This document shows positions 9,657 to 18,181 of a DNA stretch of 64,000 nt, piece by piece; the stretch's first letter is position 1, and every line of letters begins with the position of its first letter. The translations under genes were made by a program, and so were the position numbers. The notes under the pieces were generated by a model. The model searched no databases, was not told the origin of the DNA, and was given only the letters and a program-made list of their open reading frames with translations. This DNA is from Zoogloeaceae bacterium. Its GTDB lineage: Bacteria > Pseudomonadota > Gammaproteobacteria > Burkholderiales > Rhodocyclaceae. The stretch lies in contig JACKLZ010000005.1 in the NCBI GenBank assembly GCA_024235675.1, positions 310,001 to 374,000 of the forward strand, given 5' to 3'.

Positions 9657-12600
9657 TCTGCCATCCGGTGACGAGCGAGCTGCATAGTCTTCTCGATGAT
9701 CTCGTCCATCTCATCGGTAGACAGCGCGATGCCCCGTGAGCCCTTCACCTCGTCATAGAGGTAGTCATCGATCTCGTTCATGGTGCGGCGCTGGGCGTCG
9801 AGGTCGTCCCAGTAGCCTACTTTGCGATTGCGCCGGAAGATGTCCCACACCGCCATGGCGGCTTCGGCCGCGGTCGTTCGGGCCTGCCCGGCGTCGTTCA
9901 GGTGGTTCGCCACAAAGGGACACAACAGGCCAAAGACCGCGGCCGCATCGGCGTCACCGTTCAGCGCGAGCGGCAGGTCGTCGCTCTTGCGCGAGACCAC
10001 GGCATCCTTGATCTCGGTGACGCGCTGCAGGTACTCGAGATCGGACAGGCGCCTGGCGCGGTATTCGTCGATGGCCTGCTGGATAAGCCTGGAGAACTTC
10101 TCGTAGAAGGACGGGTCCTGATCCAGCCGTTCGTGGATGGCGCGTTTGGTGGCGTGGGCGATCATGTCGGCCTTGGAGCCGAGGTTCCTTTCGCTGCTGA
10201 CGCCTTGCTCATCCACTACCTTCTGGAATGCGGCTTCGTCGAATATATTCACCGGCGCGTTCAACTGCACCACCTCGGAGGCCGAGATGTGTGTGTCCAG
10301 CAACTTCTGGATGCGCGGCTCAAAGTCGCGGTAGTCCACGGATTCGGCATAGCGCAGCTTCACCGACGCCTTGAGATTGACGAAGCGCTTCAGGTCGTTC
10401 TTATAAGCGCGCAGCTTCTGCTCGGGCATTTCGGTGATGAAACGTTCGCTGGACAGCGCAATGGCCAGCGTCTTGGCGTAGGCCGACAGCCGTTCGTAGA
10501 AATTGGCGCGCAGCTTCTCGTCGGCCAGCAACAGCTCGAAGGCTTCCTCGTCGTGGCGACTCGATACCGTCTTGAAGATGTCCCACAGCTCGGCATGACG
10601 CTGCGGCAGCGCGCGGCTTACCTCGTGAATCGAGCTCAGCGCGCCTTCGAGATCCGCCGCCTCGAAACCTTCCAGTGCGCTATAGGTGCTCAGCGCCTGG
10701 TCCAGCTCGCCGAGGATGCCTACATAGTCGATGACGTAGCCGAAGTCCTTGGTGCGGCTGCCGCCAGCTTCACTATCGTCCTCGTACAGACGATTCACGC
10801 GGGCAATGGCCTGCAGCAGGGTGTGGTCCTTGAGTCGGCGGGCCAGGTAGAGCACCGTGTTGCGTGGTGCGTCGAAGCCGGTCAGCAGCTTGTCCACCAC
10901 GATCAGGATTTCCGGCTCGTCGCCGAACTTGAAGGCGTTGACGATCTGCTTGTTGTAATCCTCCTCCGAGCCGTAGCGCTTCATCATGCGCTGCCAGAAG
11001 GCCACCACCGCATCGGTGGATTCCTCGGCGTCGATCTCGTCGAAACCCTCACGCTCGTCGGGCGGCGAGATGATCACTTCGTTGCTGACCGTGCCCAGTT
11101 CGTCGAGGAAAGCCTTATAGCGCAGCGCCGCTGCCTTGTTGGGCGCCACCAGCTGCGCCTTGAAACCGGTGCCCTGCCAGTTCTGGCGGTAATGCTCGCT
11201 GATGTCGAATGCGCGCATGTAGATCACCTGCTCGGCCCTGTTCAACATCTCGGCGCGGGCGTACTTCCTTTTCAGATCCGCCTTCTGCTCGGTGCTCAAG
11301 CTCTGGGTGTGGCGCTCGAACCAGATGTCGATGGCCGCCTGGTTCTGCTCCAGCTCCACCATGCGCCCTTCGTAGAGCAGCGGCACAATGGCGCCGTCGG
11401 CCACCGCCTGATCGATGGCATAGGTGTGGATCACACCGCCGAACTTGGCCACGTCGCTCTTCTCACGGGTCAGCAGCGGGGTGCCGGTGAAGCCGATGTA
11501 GCAGGCGTTGGGGAACATCTGGCGCATGCGCGCCGAGTAGCTGCCCAGCTGGGTGCGCTGGGTCTCGTCCACCAGCACGAAGATGTCCGGCGAGGCGTCG
11601 CTGAACTTCTTGTAGGCCAGCGCCTTGTCGAACTTGTGCACCAAGGTGGTGACGATGTGCGCCTTGCCGTCGGCCACCAGCTCCACCAAGTGGCGGCCGC
11701 TCTCGGCCCGGTCGGGCGACAGGCCGCAGGCGGCGAAAGTGTTGCCGAGCTGCTTGTCCAGATCCACCCGGTCGGTCACCAGCACGATGCGTGGGTTGCG
11801 GATGGACGGCTCCAGCGCCAAGGCGCGGGCCAGCATGACCATGGTCAGTGACTTGCCCGAGCCCTGGGTGTGCCAGACGATGCCGCCCCGGCGCTTGCCA
11901 CTATCGTCCGTCAGACGTACCCGCCGCAACACCTCCTGAATGGCGAACACCTGCTGGTAGCGTGCGATCTTGCGCACGCCGCCGTCGAACACGGTAAACG
12001 CCCAGGCCATCTCCAGCAGGCGTTCCGGCCGGCACAGGGCGTAGAGCGTCCGGTCCTGCTCGGTCACCTGGCGGCCCACCAGATAGGGCGCCGCTTCTTC
12101 GCGTACGCCCAGGCCATCGAAGGCCAGATCGAACAATGAGGCCTTTACCGATTCCGTCAGCGGACGCGCCAGCAGCGGCAATAATTCCGCGTCCGCCACA
12201 TCCTCCTTCCACTTCGACCAGAACTTGGCCGGCGTGCCGGTGGTGGCATAGCGAGCCTCGTTCTTGTTCAGCCCCAGCACCATCTGGATATAGGTGAACA
12301 GGCGCGGGATGTACTCGTCGCGCTGGTTTCGGATCGTCTGCGAGATGGCCTGGGTCACCTCGACCCTGGGCGACTTGCACTCGATCACTGCGAAAGGAAT
12401 GCCGTTGACGAACAGCACGATGTCCGGCCGGCAGGTCTCGACACTGCGCGTGCGCTCCACCGCGAACTCGGCAGCCACGTGATAGACGTTGTTGGCCGGG
12501 TCGCGCCAGTCCACGTAGTTGAGTGTGAAGCTCTTCTGATCGCCCTCAATGGACTGCTCCAGCGCCACGCCCAGGGTCAGCAGGTCGTACACCGTCTCGT

Positions 12601-12907
12601 TGGTCTTGAGCAGGCCGTCGTACTTCACGTTCTTCAGCCGCTGGATGGCGCTCTGGATATTCTCCTCGCTGAAGAGATAGCTGCCGCCCTTGTGCTGGAT
12701 GCGGTTCAGCTTCTTGAGCTGCTCGCGCAGGATCTCTTCCAGCAGCACATTGCCGGCACGGCCAGCCCGTGCGACCAGCGCCTCGGCGGGGGTCAGGTAT
12801 TGGTAGCCTAGGTTGATCAGTACCTGCAGGGCCGGGATCTGGGAGAGGGTCTTTTCGTCGAAGCGGAAAGCCCGATCAGGAATTTCGCTGGCGTCTGGGT
12901 TGTTCAT
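9653..12907 (-). CDS. hsdR: Type I restriction endonuclease, R subunit (HsdR)
   Basis: A 1084-residue protein, the usual HsdR length. Near residue 165-180 it has the PD-(D/E)xK nuclease core (RPDIVLF ... VIECKSPR). The helicase motor follows: Walker A TQGSGKS near residue 350, the DExx motif as LVDETQRTQ near residue 445, then IGFTGTPLL. These residues drive ATP-dependent DNA translocation and cleavage after assembly with HsdM and HsdS. The start (ATG 12907, MNNPDASEIP) has only a weak ribosome site. It is separated from the upstream DUF3800 gene by a 96-base gap holding a strong fold, and it overlaps the metallopeptidase gene downstream by 4 bases. Confidence 0.95.
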   Translation of the reverse strand: MNNPDASEIPDRAFRFDEKTLSQIPALQVLINLGYQYLTPAEALVARAGRAGNVLLEEILREQLKKLNRIQHKGGSYLFSEENIQSAIQRLKNVKYDGLLKTNETVYDLLTLGVALEQSIEGDQKSFTLNYVDWRDPANNVYHVAAEFAVERTRSVETCRPDIVLFVNGIPFAVIECKSPRVEVTQAISQTIRNQRDEYIPRLFTYIQMVLGLNKNEARYATTGTPAKFWSKWKEDVADAELLPLLARPLTESVKASLFDLAFDGLGVREEAAPYLVGRQVTEQDRTLYALCRPERLLEMAWAFTVFDGGVRKIARYQQVFAIQEVLRRVRLTDDSGKRRGGIVWHTQGSGKSLTMVMLARALALEPSIRNPRIVLVTDRVDLDKQLGNTFAACGLSPDRAESGRHLVELVADGKAHIVTTLVHKFDKALAYKKFSDASPDIFVLVDETQRTQLGSYSARMRQMFPNACYIGFTGTPLLTREKSDVAKFGGVIHTYAIDQAVADGAIVPLLYEGRMVELEQNQAAIDIWFERHTQSLSTEQKADLKRKYARAEMLNRAEQVIYMRAFDISEHYRQNWQGTGFKAQLVAPNKAAALRYKAFLDELGTVSNEVIISPPDEREGFDEIDAEESTDAVVAFWQRMMKRYGSEEDYNKQIVNAFKFGDEPEILIVVDKLLTGFDAPRNTVLYLARRLKDHTLLQAIARVNRLYEDDSEAGGSRTKDFGYVIDYVGILGELDQALSTYSALEGFEAADLEGALSSIHEVSRALPQRHAELWDIFKTVSSRHDEEAFELLLADEKLRANFYERLSAYAKTLAIALSSERFITEMPEQKLRAYKNDLKRFVNLKASVKLRYAESVDYRDFEPRIQKLLDTHISASEVVQLNAPVNIFDEAAFQKVVDEQGVSSERNLGSKADMIAHATKRAIHERLDQDPSFYEKFSRLIQQAIDEYRARRLSDLEYLQRVTEIKDAVVSRKSDDLPLALNGDADAAAVFGLLCPFVANHLNDAGQARTTAAEAAMAVWDIFRRNRKVGYWDDLDAQRRTMNEIDDYLYDEVKGSRGIALSTDEMDEIIEKTMQLARHRMAE

Positions 12908-12930
12908 CGGCTAGACTCGCTCTCAAAGGT

Positions 12931-12987
12931 CCCCCCCCGATGACAAGAGCCCAAGGGGCTCTCTCCGCAAGGAGTAGTCGGGGGGGT
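12931..12987 (-). other. Folded three-way-junction element between DUF3800 gene and hsdR
   Basis: Seen directly: a run of C followed by GA (12932-12940) is complementary to TC plus seven G (12978-12986), giving a 9-bp outer stem. Inside it are two adjacent hairpins: AGAGCCC/GGGCTCT (12946-12952 with 12956-12962, 3-base loop) and CTCC/GGAG (12963-12966 with 12971-12974) closing on GCAA on the plus strand. The element sits in the only sizeable gap of the operon, directly before hsdR. It could limit or process the hsdR message, or be an inserted REP-like palindrome. It lacks a downstream T-tract on the minus strand, so it is not a standard terminator. Confidence 0.55.
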
Positions 12988-13003
12988 CATTCTTTTGGGG
13001 GCC

Positions 13004-13666
13004 TCAGTAGTAATGGGTCGTCCCCGTCCGGAAGATGTCGAACTCGCTGCGCAGCGCCGGCCGGATGCGATCGTAGAACTCGACATCGCCCCGCTGCCAT
13101 TTCCTGAACACCGCCCAGTTGCAGTAATCTACGACTTGCAGTCCGTAGTGCGAACGCGAAGCGTGATGCAGGATGCGATAGCGCATCCCGGCCGGCAGCA
13201 TCGCCGCGAGTACCGTCTTGATGGCCTTCTCCACGGCCTTGCGCTTCTTCTGCACCGGAATGGTGTCGGTGATTACGATCACCTCCTCGACGCCATTGAC
13301 CGCTTCGCGCTCGACCACGTAGCGCAGCAGGTAACCGAGCATCTTCGGATAGAAGGCCTCATCGGCCCGCAGCGCCGGGCCGGTCTTGGCCTTTTCCACG
13401 ATCAGGCTGTCGATGCGCAGCGAATCCAGATGCCCTGCGATCAGCTCGAACACCTTGCGCCGCACATGGGGGTTGTCGTCGGCGCAGTGGAAGTACTCTG
13501 TGTCCAGGCCGTACTCCAGACAATCGTGCTTGAACTCGTCCAGCGGTCCGTGTGCCGGAAACGGGCGGCGCATGGCCACGCTGCTCATCACGAAATAGCG
13601 CGTGCCCGTGGGGCTGAAATCGAAGTTTCCGCCTTCGTCGAGGAAGAGGTAGGCGCATTGCGTCAT
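13004..13666 (-). CDS. DUF3800 domain protein
   Basis: A 220-residue protein with the family opening AYLFLDEGGNFDFSPTGTRYF and later acidic positions (LIVEKAK, VIVITDTIPV, LQVVDYCNWAVFRKW) arranged as in DUF3800. This family is commonly found in phage-defence neighbourhoods and is thought to have an RNase-H-like fold; its activity is not established. It starts in the stop of hsdS (ATGA at 13666-13663), placing it inside the restriction operon between hsdS and hsdR. An accessory nuclease role is an inference. Confidence 0.8.
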   Translation of the reverse strand: MTQCAYLFLDEGGNFDFSPTGTRYFVMSSVAMRRPFPAHGPLDEFKHDCLEYGLDTEYFHCADDNPHVRRKVFELIAGHLDSLRIDSLIVEKAKTGPALRADEAFYPKMLGYLLRYVVEREAVNGVEEVIVITDTIPVQKKRKAVEKAIKTVLAAMLPAGMRYRILHHASRSHYGLQVVDYCNWAVFRKWQRGDVEFYDRIRPALRSEFDIFRTGTTHYY

Positions 13667-14874
13667 GCCGAGGCTGCCTCATCTTTCACGGGCACCCGCC
13701 ATTGGCCGGTGAGTAGGCTCTGCATTAGGCCGCGCTTCTGGGTCTTGAGCGCCGCAACTGATTGGCCGAGCAGGCTGATTTCCTCGCGCAGGGCGTTGAG
13801 GTAGCGGGCGATGGCAGCTTGGGTGGCAAGATCGGGTAGTACGACCGGGAAGCCTTCGATGTCCGATTTCTGGATGTTCGGCAATCCAGACCCAACGCGC
13901 AGCATCATCACGCGAGCTTGTTTGCCCTTCAGGTAGTGAAACAGGTAATGGGCGTCAACGTCATACGCCAGCTTTTTGAGGGCGTAGCAGTGTCCGCCGC
14001 ACCAGAAACGCTCGCGGTTATAAGACACGAACCCGCACGAGTTACCACCCTCACTGATCGTGACCGTGTCTGCTTCGCAGTTCCATTCCGTGGTGCGGCC
14101 GGATGGTTTGATGCCGCCATTGAGAGCGTAGTAGGCACCGTCCTGGACCATGGCATCCTTGTTGAGTTGCTGGCCCTTCCACACGGTGGCGATGTCGGAA
14201 AGCGGCCCTGTTCGCCATTTACCACCGCGATTGCTGGCGGAGGCTTCCTGGACAAAGGCGCCGACATGGGCGCGCGGGTGCTGGCTCCGGCTGATCAGGC
14301 GCGATAGTTCGTGGCTGTAATGGCGCTCCTTCGCCGCGATCAGTTGCTCGGCTTTCTGGGCGGCGGTGTCCCAGGTCGAGAGCTGTTCTGCTATTTCTCC
14401 TTGGCACTTCAGCGGAGGAAGGAAGACCTTGAGCTTGCGCAGGTCGCCAAGGTGTAGATGCTTGACCGCGAGTCCTGTCGTTATTCCGTGAAAGTGTCTA
14501 GCCGCCTCGGGCGAGCGGATATACTGATACAGGTAGTTCGAGTCAACAAGGTCTCTCCGTGGCTTAAGGAGCGCCAGACTTTCGAAGATGCTGAACTCGA
14601 AATCGAGTGTTGGAATTATGGCCACGTCACCGAGCGACCCGCTCTTGGTTAGCAATAGATCGCCCGGGGTTGGTTTGGCGCTTTTGGTGAGATACTCGTG
14701 CTCTTCGCGGGTGATGTACTTCCTATCGGCGAAATCGAGCTGGCCGTCCTTGATGTTCTTCGCTGATATGAAAATCACTCCCTGATCTTGGTAGTTGGGA
14801 GTTTGGTGGGTGCCGTCCGTGATCCGCGTGCAGATCTGCCCAAGGAATCGAAAGCTGGAGGATCCTGGCGTCAT
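13663..14874 (-). CDS. hsdS: Type I restriction specificity subunit (HsdS), full length
   Basis: Start chosen at ATG 14874 because it overlaps the stop of the 81-aa gene (ATGA), giving 403 residues; an upstream in-frame ATG would run over that gene. Two target-recognition units are visible. The first is about residues 1-175 and includes GDLLLTKSGSLGDVAIIP and the conserved end PPLKCQGEIAEQLSTWD. The second starts near WRTGPLSDIATVWKG and ends with LATQAAIARYLNALREEI plus a helical tail (GLMQSLLTGQWRVP). The two units read the two halves of a bipartite DNA site, while the helices bind HsdM. Full length is normal for a two-TRD subunit. Confidence 0.93.
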   Translation of the reverse strand: MTPGSSSFRFLGQICTRITDGTHQTPNYQDQGVIFISAKNIKDGQLDFADRKYITREEHEYLTKSAKPTPGDLLLTKSGSLGDVAIIPTLDFEFSIFESLALLKPRRDLVDSNYLYQYIRSPEAARHFHGITTGLAVKHLHLGDLRKLKVFLPPLKCQGEIAEQLSTWDTAAQKAEQLIAAKERHYSHELSRLISRSQHPRAHVGAFVQEASASNRGGKWRTGPLSDIATVWKGQQLNKDAMVQDGAYYALNGGIKPSGRTTEWNCEADTVTISEGGNSCGFVSYNRERFWCGGHCYALKKLAYDVDAHYLFHYLKGKQARVMMLRVGSGLPNIQKSDIEGFPVVLPDLATQAAIARYLNALREEISLLGQSVAALKTQKRGLMQSLLTGQWRVPVKDEAASA

Positions 14875-15116
14875 TTCTTCCTCCCCCGCCCCTTTTTTTC
14901 CTGGTGCCACTCGGTCTGTTCGAGTGCCGCAAGATCCTCGGTATCCGCCGCCTCGCGTCGGGCGGCATCGAAGCGCTCGTAGCGTTCCAGCGCCAGCTTC
15001 TCAGCCACGTCGGCGTGAAGCTTGCCGGCATGGGTCAGCACGTCGCGTTCGTTGAATTGCTGGAAGGCGTCGAGCTTGTCTTCCCAATTGCGCGCGCTCA
15101 GAGCGAATGTGGTCAT
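14871..15116 (-). CDS. 81-aa protein resembling the RhuM C-terminal module
   Basis: Starts at ATG 15116, overlapping the rhuM stop (ATGA), and its own stop overlaps the hsdS start (ATGA), so it is coupled on both sides. Its core NWEDKLDAFQQFNERDVL followed by HAGKLHADVAEKLALERYE aligns with the C-terminal region of the preceding RhuM (DWAKQLDRFLELTERGIL, NAGRISAEAARLHAESEFE). It ends in a basic tail, KKGRGRKK. It therefore looks like a stand-alone copy of the RhuM tail. Its role is unknown; it could pair with RhuM or with the restriction complex. Confidence 0.7.
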   Translation of the reverse strand: MTTFALSARNWEDKLDAFQQFNERDVLTHAGKLHADVAEKLALERYERFDAARREAADTEDLAALEQTEWHQEKKGRGRKK

Positions 15117-16177
15117 GACTTTTTCCTCCGTCCCTTCGATGGCACGGCGGGTTTCGCAAGTGCCTTGCCGGCCTTCACCACGCGGTCGAAGTCGGATTCG
15201 AATTGCCGGTCCTGGGTGATTCGGTAGGTTTCGAACTCGCTCTCGGCATGCAGCCTCGCCGCCTCGGCGCTGATGCGCCCGGCATTTTGCAGAATGCCGC
15301 GCTCGGTGAGTTCCAGGAAGCGGTCGAGCTGTTTGGCCCAGTCCTCCATGGTCATCGGCATCTGCCGCTGGGCGCGGTCTTCGGCGAGGTCCAGATAAGC
15401 GTTGACGATGCGGCCCAGCGCCTGCAACTCGTCGTTGGTCAGGTAATTCTTGGCAATGGCGACATCGGTCTTGAGGATCCGGCCTTCGGGCGCAGCTTCC
15501 CAAGTGGTGAGGCCCATATGCGGCTGGTCATTGCGGGCGCGCTCGACGATCAGCTCGGCGGCGGTGTGGCCGTGGATGGCGTAGTGCAGCTTGTTCTGCA
15601 CCTTGGCGAAGAATGCGCGGGTGGTCGGGGCATTTGAGTTGTAGTCGATGGCGGTGGCGTATATGTCGGTGATCTTCTGGTAGAAGCGACGCTCGCTGAG
15701 CCGGATCTCACGGATCTCTTCGAGCAGGCGCTCGTAGTAGTCCTCACCCAAAAAGGTGCCGTTCTCCAGGCGCTTTTTGTCCAGCACGTAGCCCTTGATG
15801 GCGAATTCGCGCAAGACTTGCGTCGCCCACTGGCGGAACTGGGTGGCGCGTACCGAGTTGACGCGGTAGCCGACCGAGATGATGGCATCGAGATTGTAGT
15901 GCTGGGTCTGATAGGCCTTGCCGTCGGCGGCAGTTGTTCGGAATTTCCGAATAGCTGCCGCCGGGTCGAGTTCCCCGGACTGGAAGATGTTGGCCAGATG
16001 CTCGTTGATAGTCGGCACGCTCACGTCAAACAGTGCTGCCAGCAGCTTCTGCGTGAGCCAGATGGTGTCGTCCTTGTAGCGAACATGTATCCCGGAGTCG
16101 CCCGCCTGCTGGGTGAAGATCAGGAACTCGGCGGTGCTGTTGCGGATGGTCAGGCGGGCTGGCTTCTTTTCGCTCAT
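15113..16177 (-). CDS. RhuM family protein
   Basis: A 354-residue protein with the RhuM layout: an N-terminal KilA-N/BRO-like DNA-interacting part (DDTIWLTQKLLAALFDVSV, then FRTTAADGKAYQTQHYNLD and ISVGYRVNSVRATQFRQWA), a central conserved region (FFAKVQNKLHYAIHGHTAAE) and a helical C-terminus with a basic end. The name comes from a Salmonella pathogenicity-island gene; these proteins are frequent passengers of type I restriction loci and their function is undetermined. It overlaps hsdM by 4 bases upstream and the 81-aa gene by 4 bases downstream. Confidence 0.88.
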   Translation of the reverse strand: MSEKKPARLTIRNSTAEFLIFTQQAGDSGIHVRYKDDTIWLTQKLLAALFDVSVPTINEHLANIFQSGELDPAAAIRKFRTTAADGKAYQTQHYNLDAIISVGYRVNSVRATQFRQWATQVLREFAIKGYVLDKKRLENGTFLGEDYYERLLEEIREIRLSERRFYQKITDIYATAIDYNSNAPTTRAFFAKVQNKLHYAIHGHTAAELIVERARNDQPHMGLTTWEAAPEGRILKTDVAIAKNYLTNDELQALGRIVNAYLDLAEDRAQRQMPMTMEDWAKQLDRFLELTERGILQNAGRISAEAARLHAESEFETYRITQDRQFESDFDRVVKAGKALAKPAVPSKGRRKKS

Positions 16178-17733
16178 ACCCCCAGCTCCTTCAAGTATTG
16201 CTTCATCCGCGTGCGCACTTCGGCCAGCTCCCGCTCGAGCTGCTCGATTTCCAGCTCCACGGCGGCCACGTCGATCTCTTCCTCTTCCTCGAAGGTATCC
16301 ACGTAGCGCGGGATGTTGAGGTTGAAGTCGTTATCGGCGATCTCCTGCAGGCTGCCGACATGGGCGTACTTGTCCACCGGCGCGCGGGCGTGGAAGGTGG
16401 CGAGCACCTTGGCCATGTGCGTATCGAGCAGGGCGTTCTGGTTCTTGCCGGACTGATAGTCGCGGCTGGCGTCGACGAACAGAACGTCCTGGCAGTTCTC
16501 GCGGGCGCCGCCCTTTTCGCGGGCGCGGTCGAACACAAGGATGGCGACCGGGATGGAGGTGGTGGGGAAGAGGTTGCCCGGCAGGCCGATAACGGCGTCG
16601 AGCAGGTTTTCCTCGATCAAGGCGCGGCGGATGCGGCCTTCGGCGCCGCCCCGGAACAGCACGCCATGAGGCACCACTACGGCCACGCGCCCTTCCTGCG
16701 GCAGGGCGGTTTCAATCATGTGGGTAACGAAGGCGTAGTCGCCTTTGGACTTGGGCGGCAGCCCGCGCCAGAAGCGGTTGTAGCGGTCTGTCTGGGCCTC
16801 GGTAGCACCCCACTTGTCGAGGCTGAAGGGCGGGTTGGCCACCACCACGTTGAAACGCATCAGGCGGTCGGCTTCCACCAGCGCCGGGCTGTTGAGGGTG
16901 TCGCCCCATTCAATGCGGGCGGCGTCCTTGCTGTGCAGGAACATGTTCATGCGCGCCAGCGCCCAAGTGCTGCCGTTGACCTCCTGGCCGAACAGGGCGA
17001 AATCGTGGCTGCCTTGCTGCTCTACCAGCGCGGCAGCTTCGATCAAGAGGCCGCCGGCGCCGCAAGTGGGGTCGCAAATGCGGTCGCCGGGCTTGGGCGC
17101 GGCCAGTTGCGCCAGCAGCTTCGAGACCTGCTTGGGCGTGTAGAACTCGCCGGCCTTCTTGCCGGCGTCGGAGGCGAACCGCTCGATCAGGTAAATGTAG
17201 GTGTCACCGATGACGTCCTCGGAGACGCGCGAGGGGCGCAGGTCGAGCTTGGCGAAATCTCCCAGCAGGTTCTCCAGGCGGCGGTTGCGGTCCTTGGTCT
17301 TGCCGAGATTGGCCTCGGAGTTGAAATCGATATTGCGGAACACGCCTTCGAGCTTGGCCTTGTTGGCCTCCTCAATGTGGTCGAGCACGATGTTAATCAA
17401 CTCGCCGAGATTGGCCGCCTTGCGCCGTTCGAAAAGGGCATGGAAGTCGGCCAGGAAACGCTCTGTGACTTCGCCGGTTTTCTCGTTCTTGAACTCAACG
17501 TAGGGCAGGATGAAGCGCTCGCGCTCCAGCTTGCGGCGGATGCGCTCCTCGTTGTTGCCGTATTCCTTGCGGTACTCCGCATAGTGGCCGGCCCACTGGT
17601 CGCTGATGTACTTGAGGAACAGCATCACCAGGATGTAGTCCTTGTACTGCGCCGGATCGATGACGCCGCGAAAGGTGTCGCAGGCGGCCCAAGCGGTGTT
17701 GTTGACGTCTTGTTGAGTGAGTTGGTCTGTCAT
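16174..17733 (-). CDS. hsdM: Type I restriction modification methyltransferase (HsdM)
   Basis: Start placed at ATG 17733 (MTDQLTQQDVNNTAWAACD), the usual HsdM opening, giving 519 residues; a longer in-frame extension lacks similarity to the family. The N-terminal helical domain is followed by the SAM-binding motif DPTCGAGGLLIEA near residue 215 and the adenine-N6 catalytic motif NPPFSLDKWG near residue 300. The C-terminus is a long acidic coiled coil (FEEEEEIDVAAVELEIEQLE). It methylates adenine in the HsdS-defined site to protect host DNA and is required with HsdS and HsdR for cutting. Confidence 0.95.
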   Translation of the reverse strand: MTDQLTQQDVNNTAWAACDTFRGVIDPAQYKDYILVMLFLKYISDQWAGHYAEYRKEYGNNEERIRRKLERERFILPYVEFKNEKTGEVTERFLADFHALFERRKAANLGELINIVLDHIEEANKAKLEGVFRNIDFNSEANLGKTKDRNRRLENLLGDFAKLDLRPSRVSEDVIGDTYIYLIERFASDAGKKAGEFYTPKQVSKLLAQLAAPKPGDRICDPTCGAGGLLIEAAALVEQQGSHDFALFGQEVNGSTWALARMNMFLHSKDAARIEWGDTLNSPALVEADRLMRFNVVVANPPFSLDKWGATEAQTDRYNRFWRGLPPKSKGDYAFVTHMIETALPQEGRVAVVVPHGVLFRGGAEGRIRRALIEENLLDAVIGLPGNLFPTTSIPVAILVFDRAREKGGARENCQDVLFVDASRDYQSGKNQNALLDTHMAKVLATFHARAPVDKYAHVGSLQEIADNDFNLNIPRYVDTFEEEEEIDVAAVELEIEQLERELAEVRTRMKQYLKELGV

Positions 17734-17761
17734 GTTGGTTGCTTGATTTTGATCGTAAGGT

Positions 17762-18094
17762 TCAGGAGTTGACGGCAAGCGCTGCACTGGTAAACACGTC
17801 CAGCGGAATTTTATGAATAGCGACGCAGCCGTTTGTGCCTGTTTCACGCGCGCTGAGCACCTTGGTTACCTTGACTGCATCGCTATGCGAGCGAGCGCCT
17901 TTATGTGGATTGCTTTTCTTCACATGCCCAAGCGCCTTTTGCTTGGCTGCTTGAACATTGCTTGCCGATACGACCAACTCCTGCACCGCGGGGTCATCTT
18001 GGGTGTGAAGGTAGACCTTGTAGAGTTTGCTGGCGGGGGCTGTAGCGCCCGCGCTTTGGCCAAATACGTTGATACTGTTGTCTTGATTTGCCAT
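17762..18094 (-). CDS. Uncharacterised 110-aa protein in the restriction island
   Basis: Starts at ATG 18094 with GAGG upstream at a good distance. The protein has an N-terminal disordered stretch (MANQDNSINVFGQSAGA), then a compact part starting SKLYKVYLHTQDDPAVQELV and containing ASNVQAAKQKALGHVKKS, ending in a hydrophobic VFTSAALAVNS. No transmembrane segment and no motif I recognise. It lies 28 bases upstream of hsdM and 87 bases downstream of the half-size hsdS-like gene, in the same orientation, so it should share their transcript. I do not assign a function. Confidence 0.65.
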   Translation of the reverse strand: MANQDNSINVFGQSAGATAPASKLYKVYLHTQDDPAVQELVVSASNVQAAKQKALGHVKKSNPHKGARSHSDAVKVTKVLSARETGTNGCVAIHKIPLDVFTSAALAVNS

Positions 18095-18181
18095 AATTGA
18101 ACCTCATTTCGTAGGTAGTGCCACTGCTTATGATCGGCGACAAGGGTGTTCCCGCACTCTTGTCGCCACCTGCCCCGCTCT

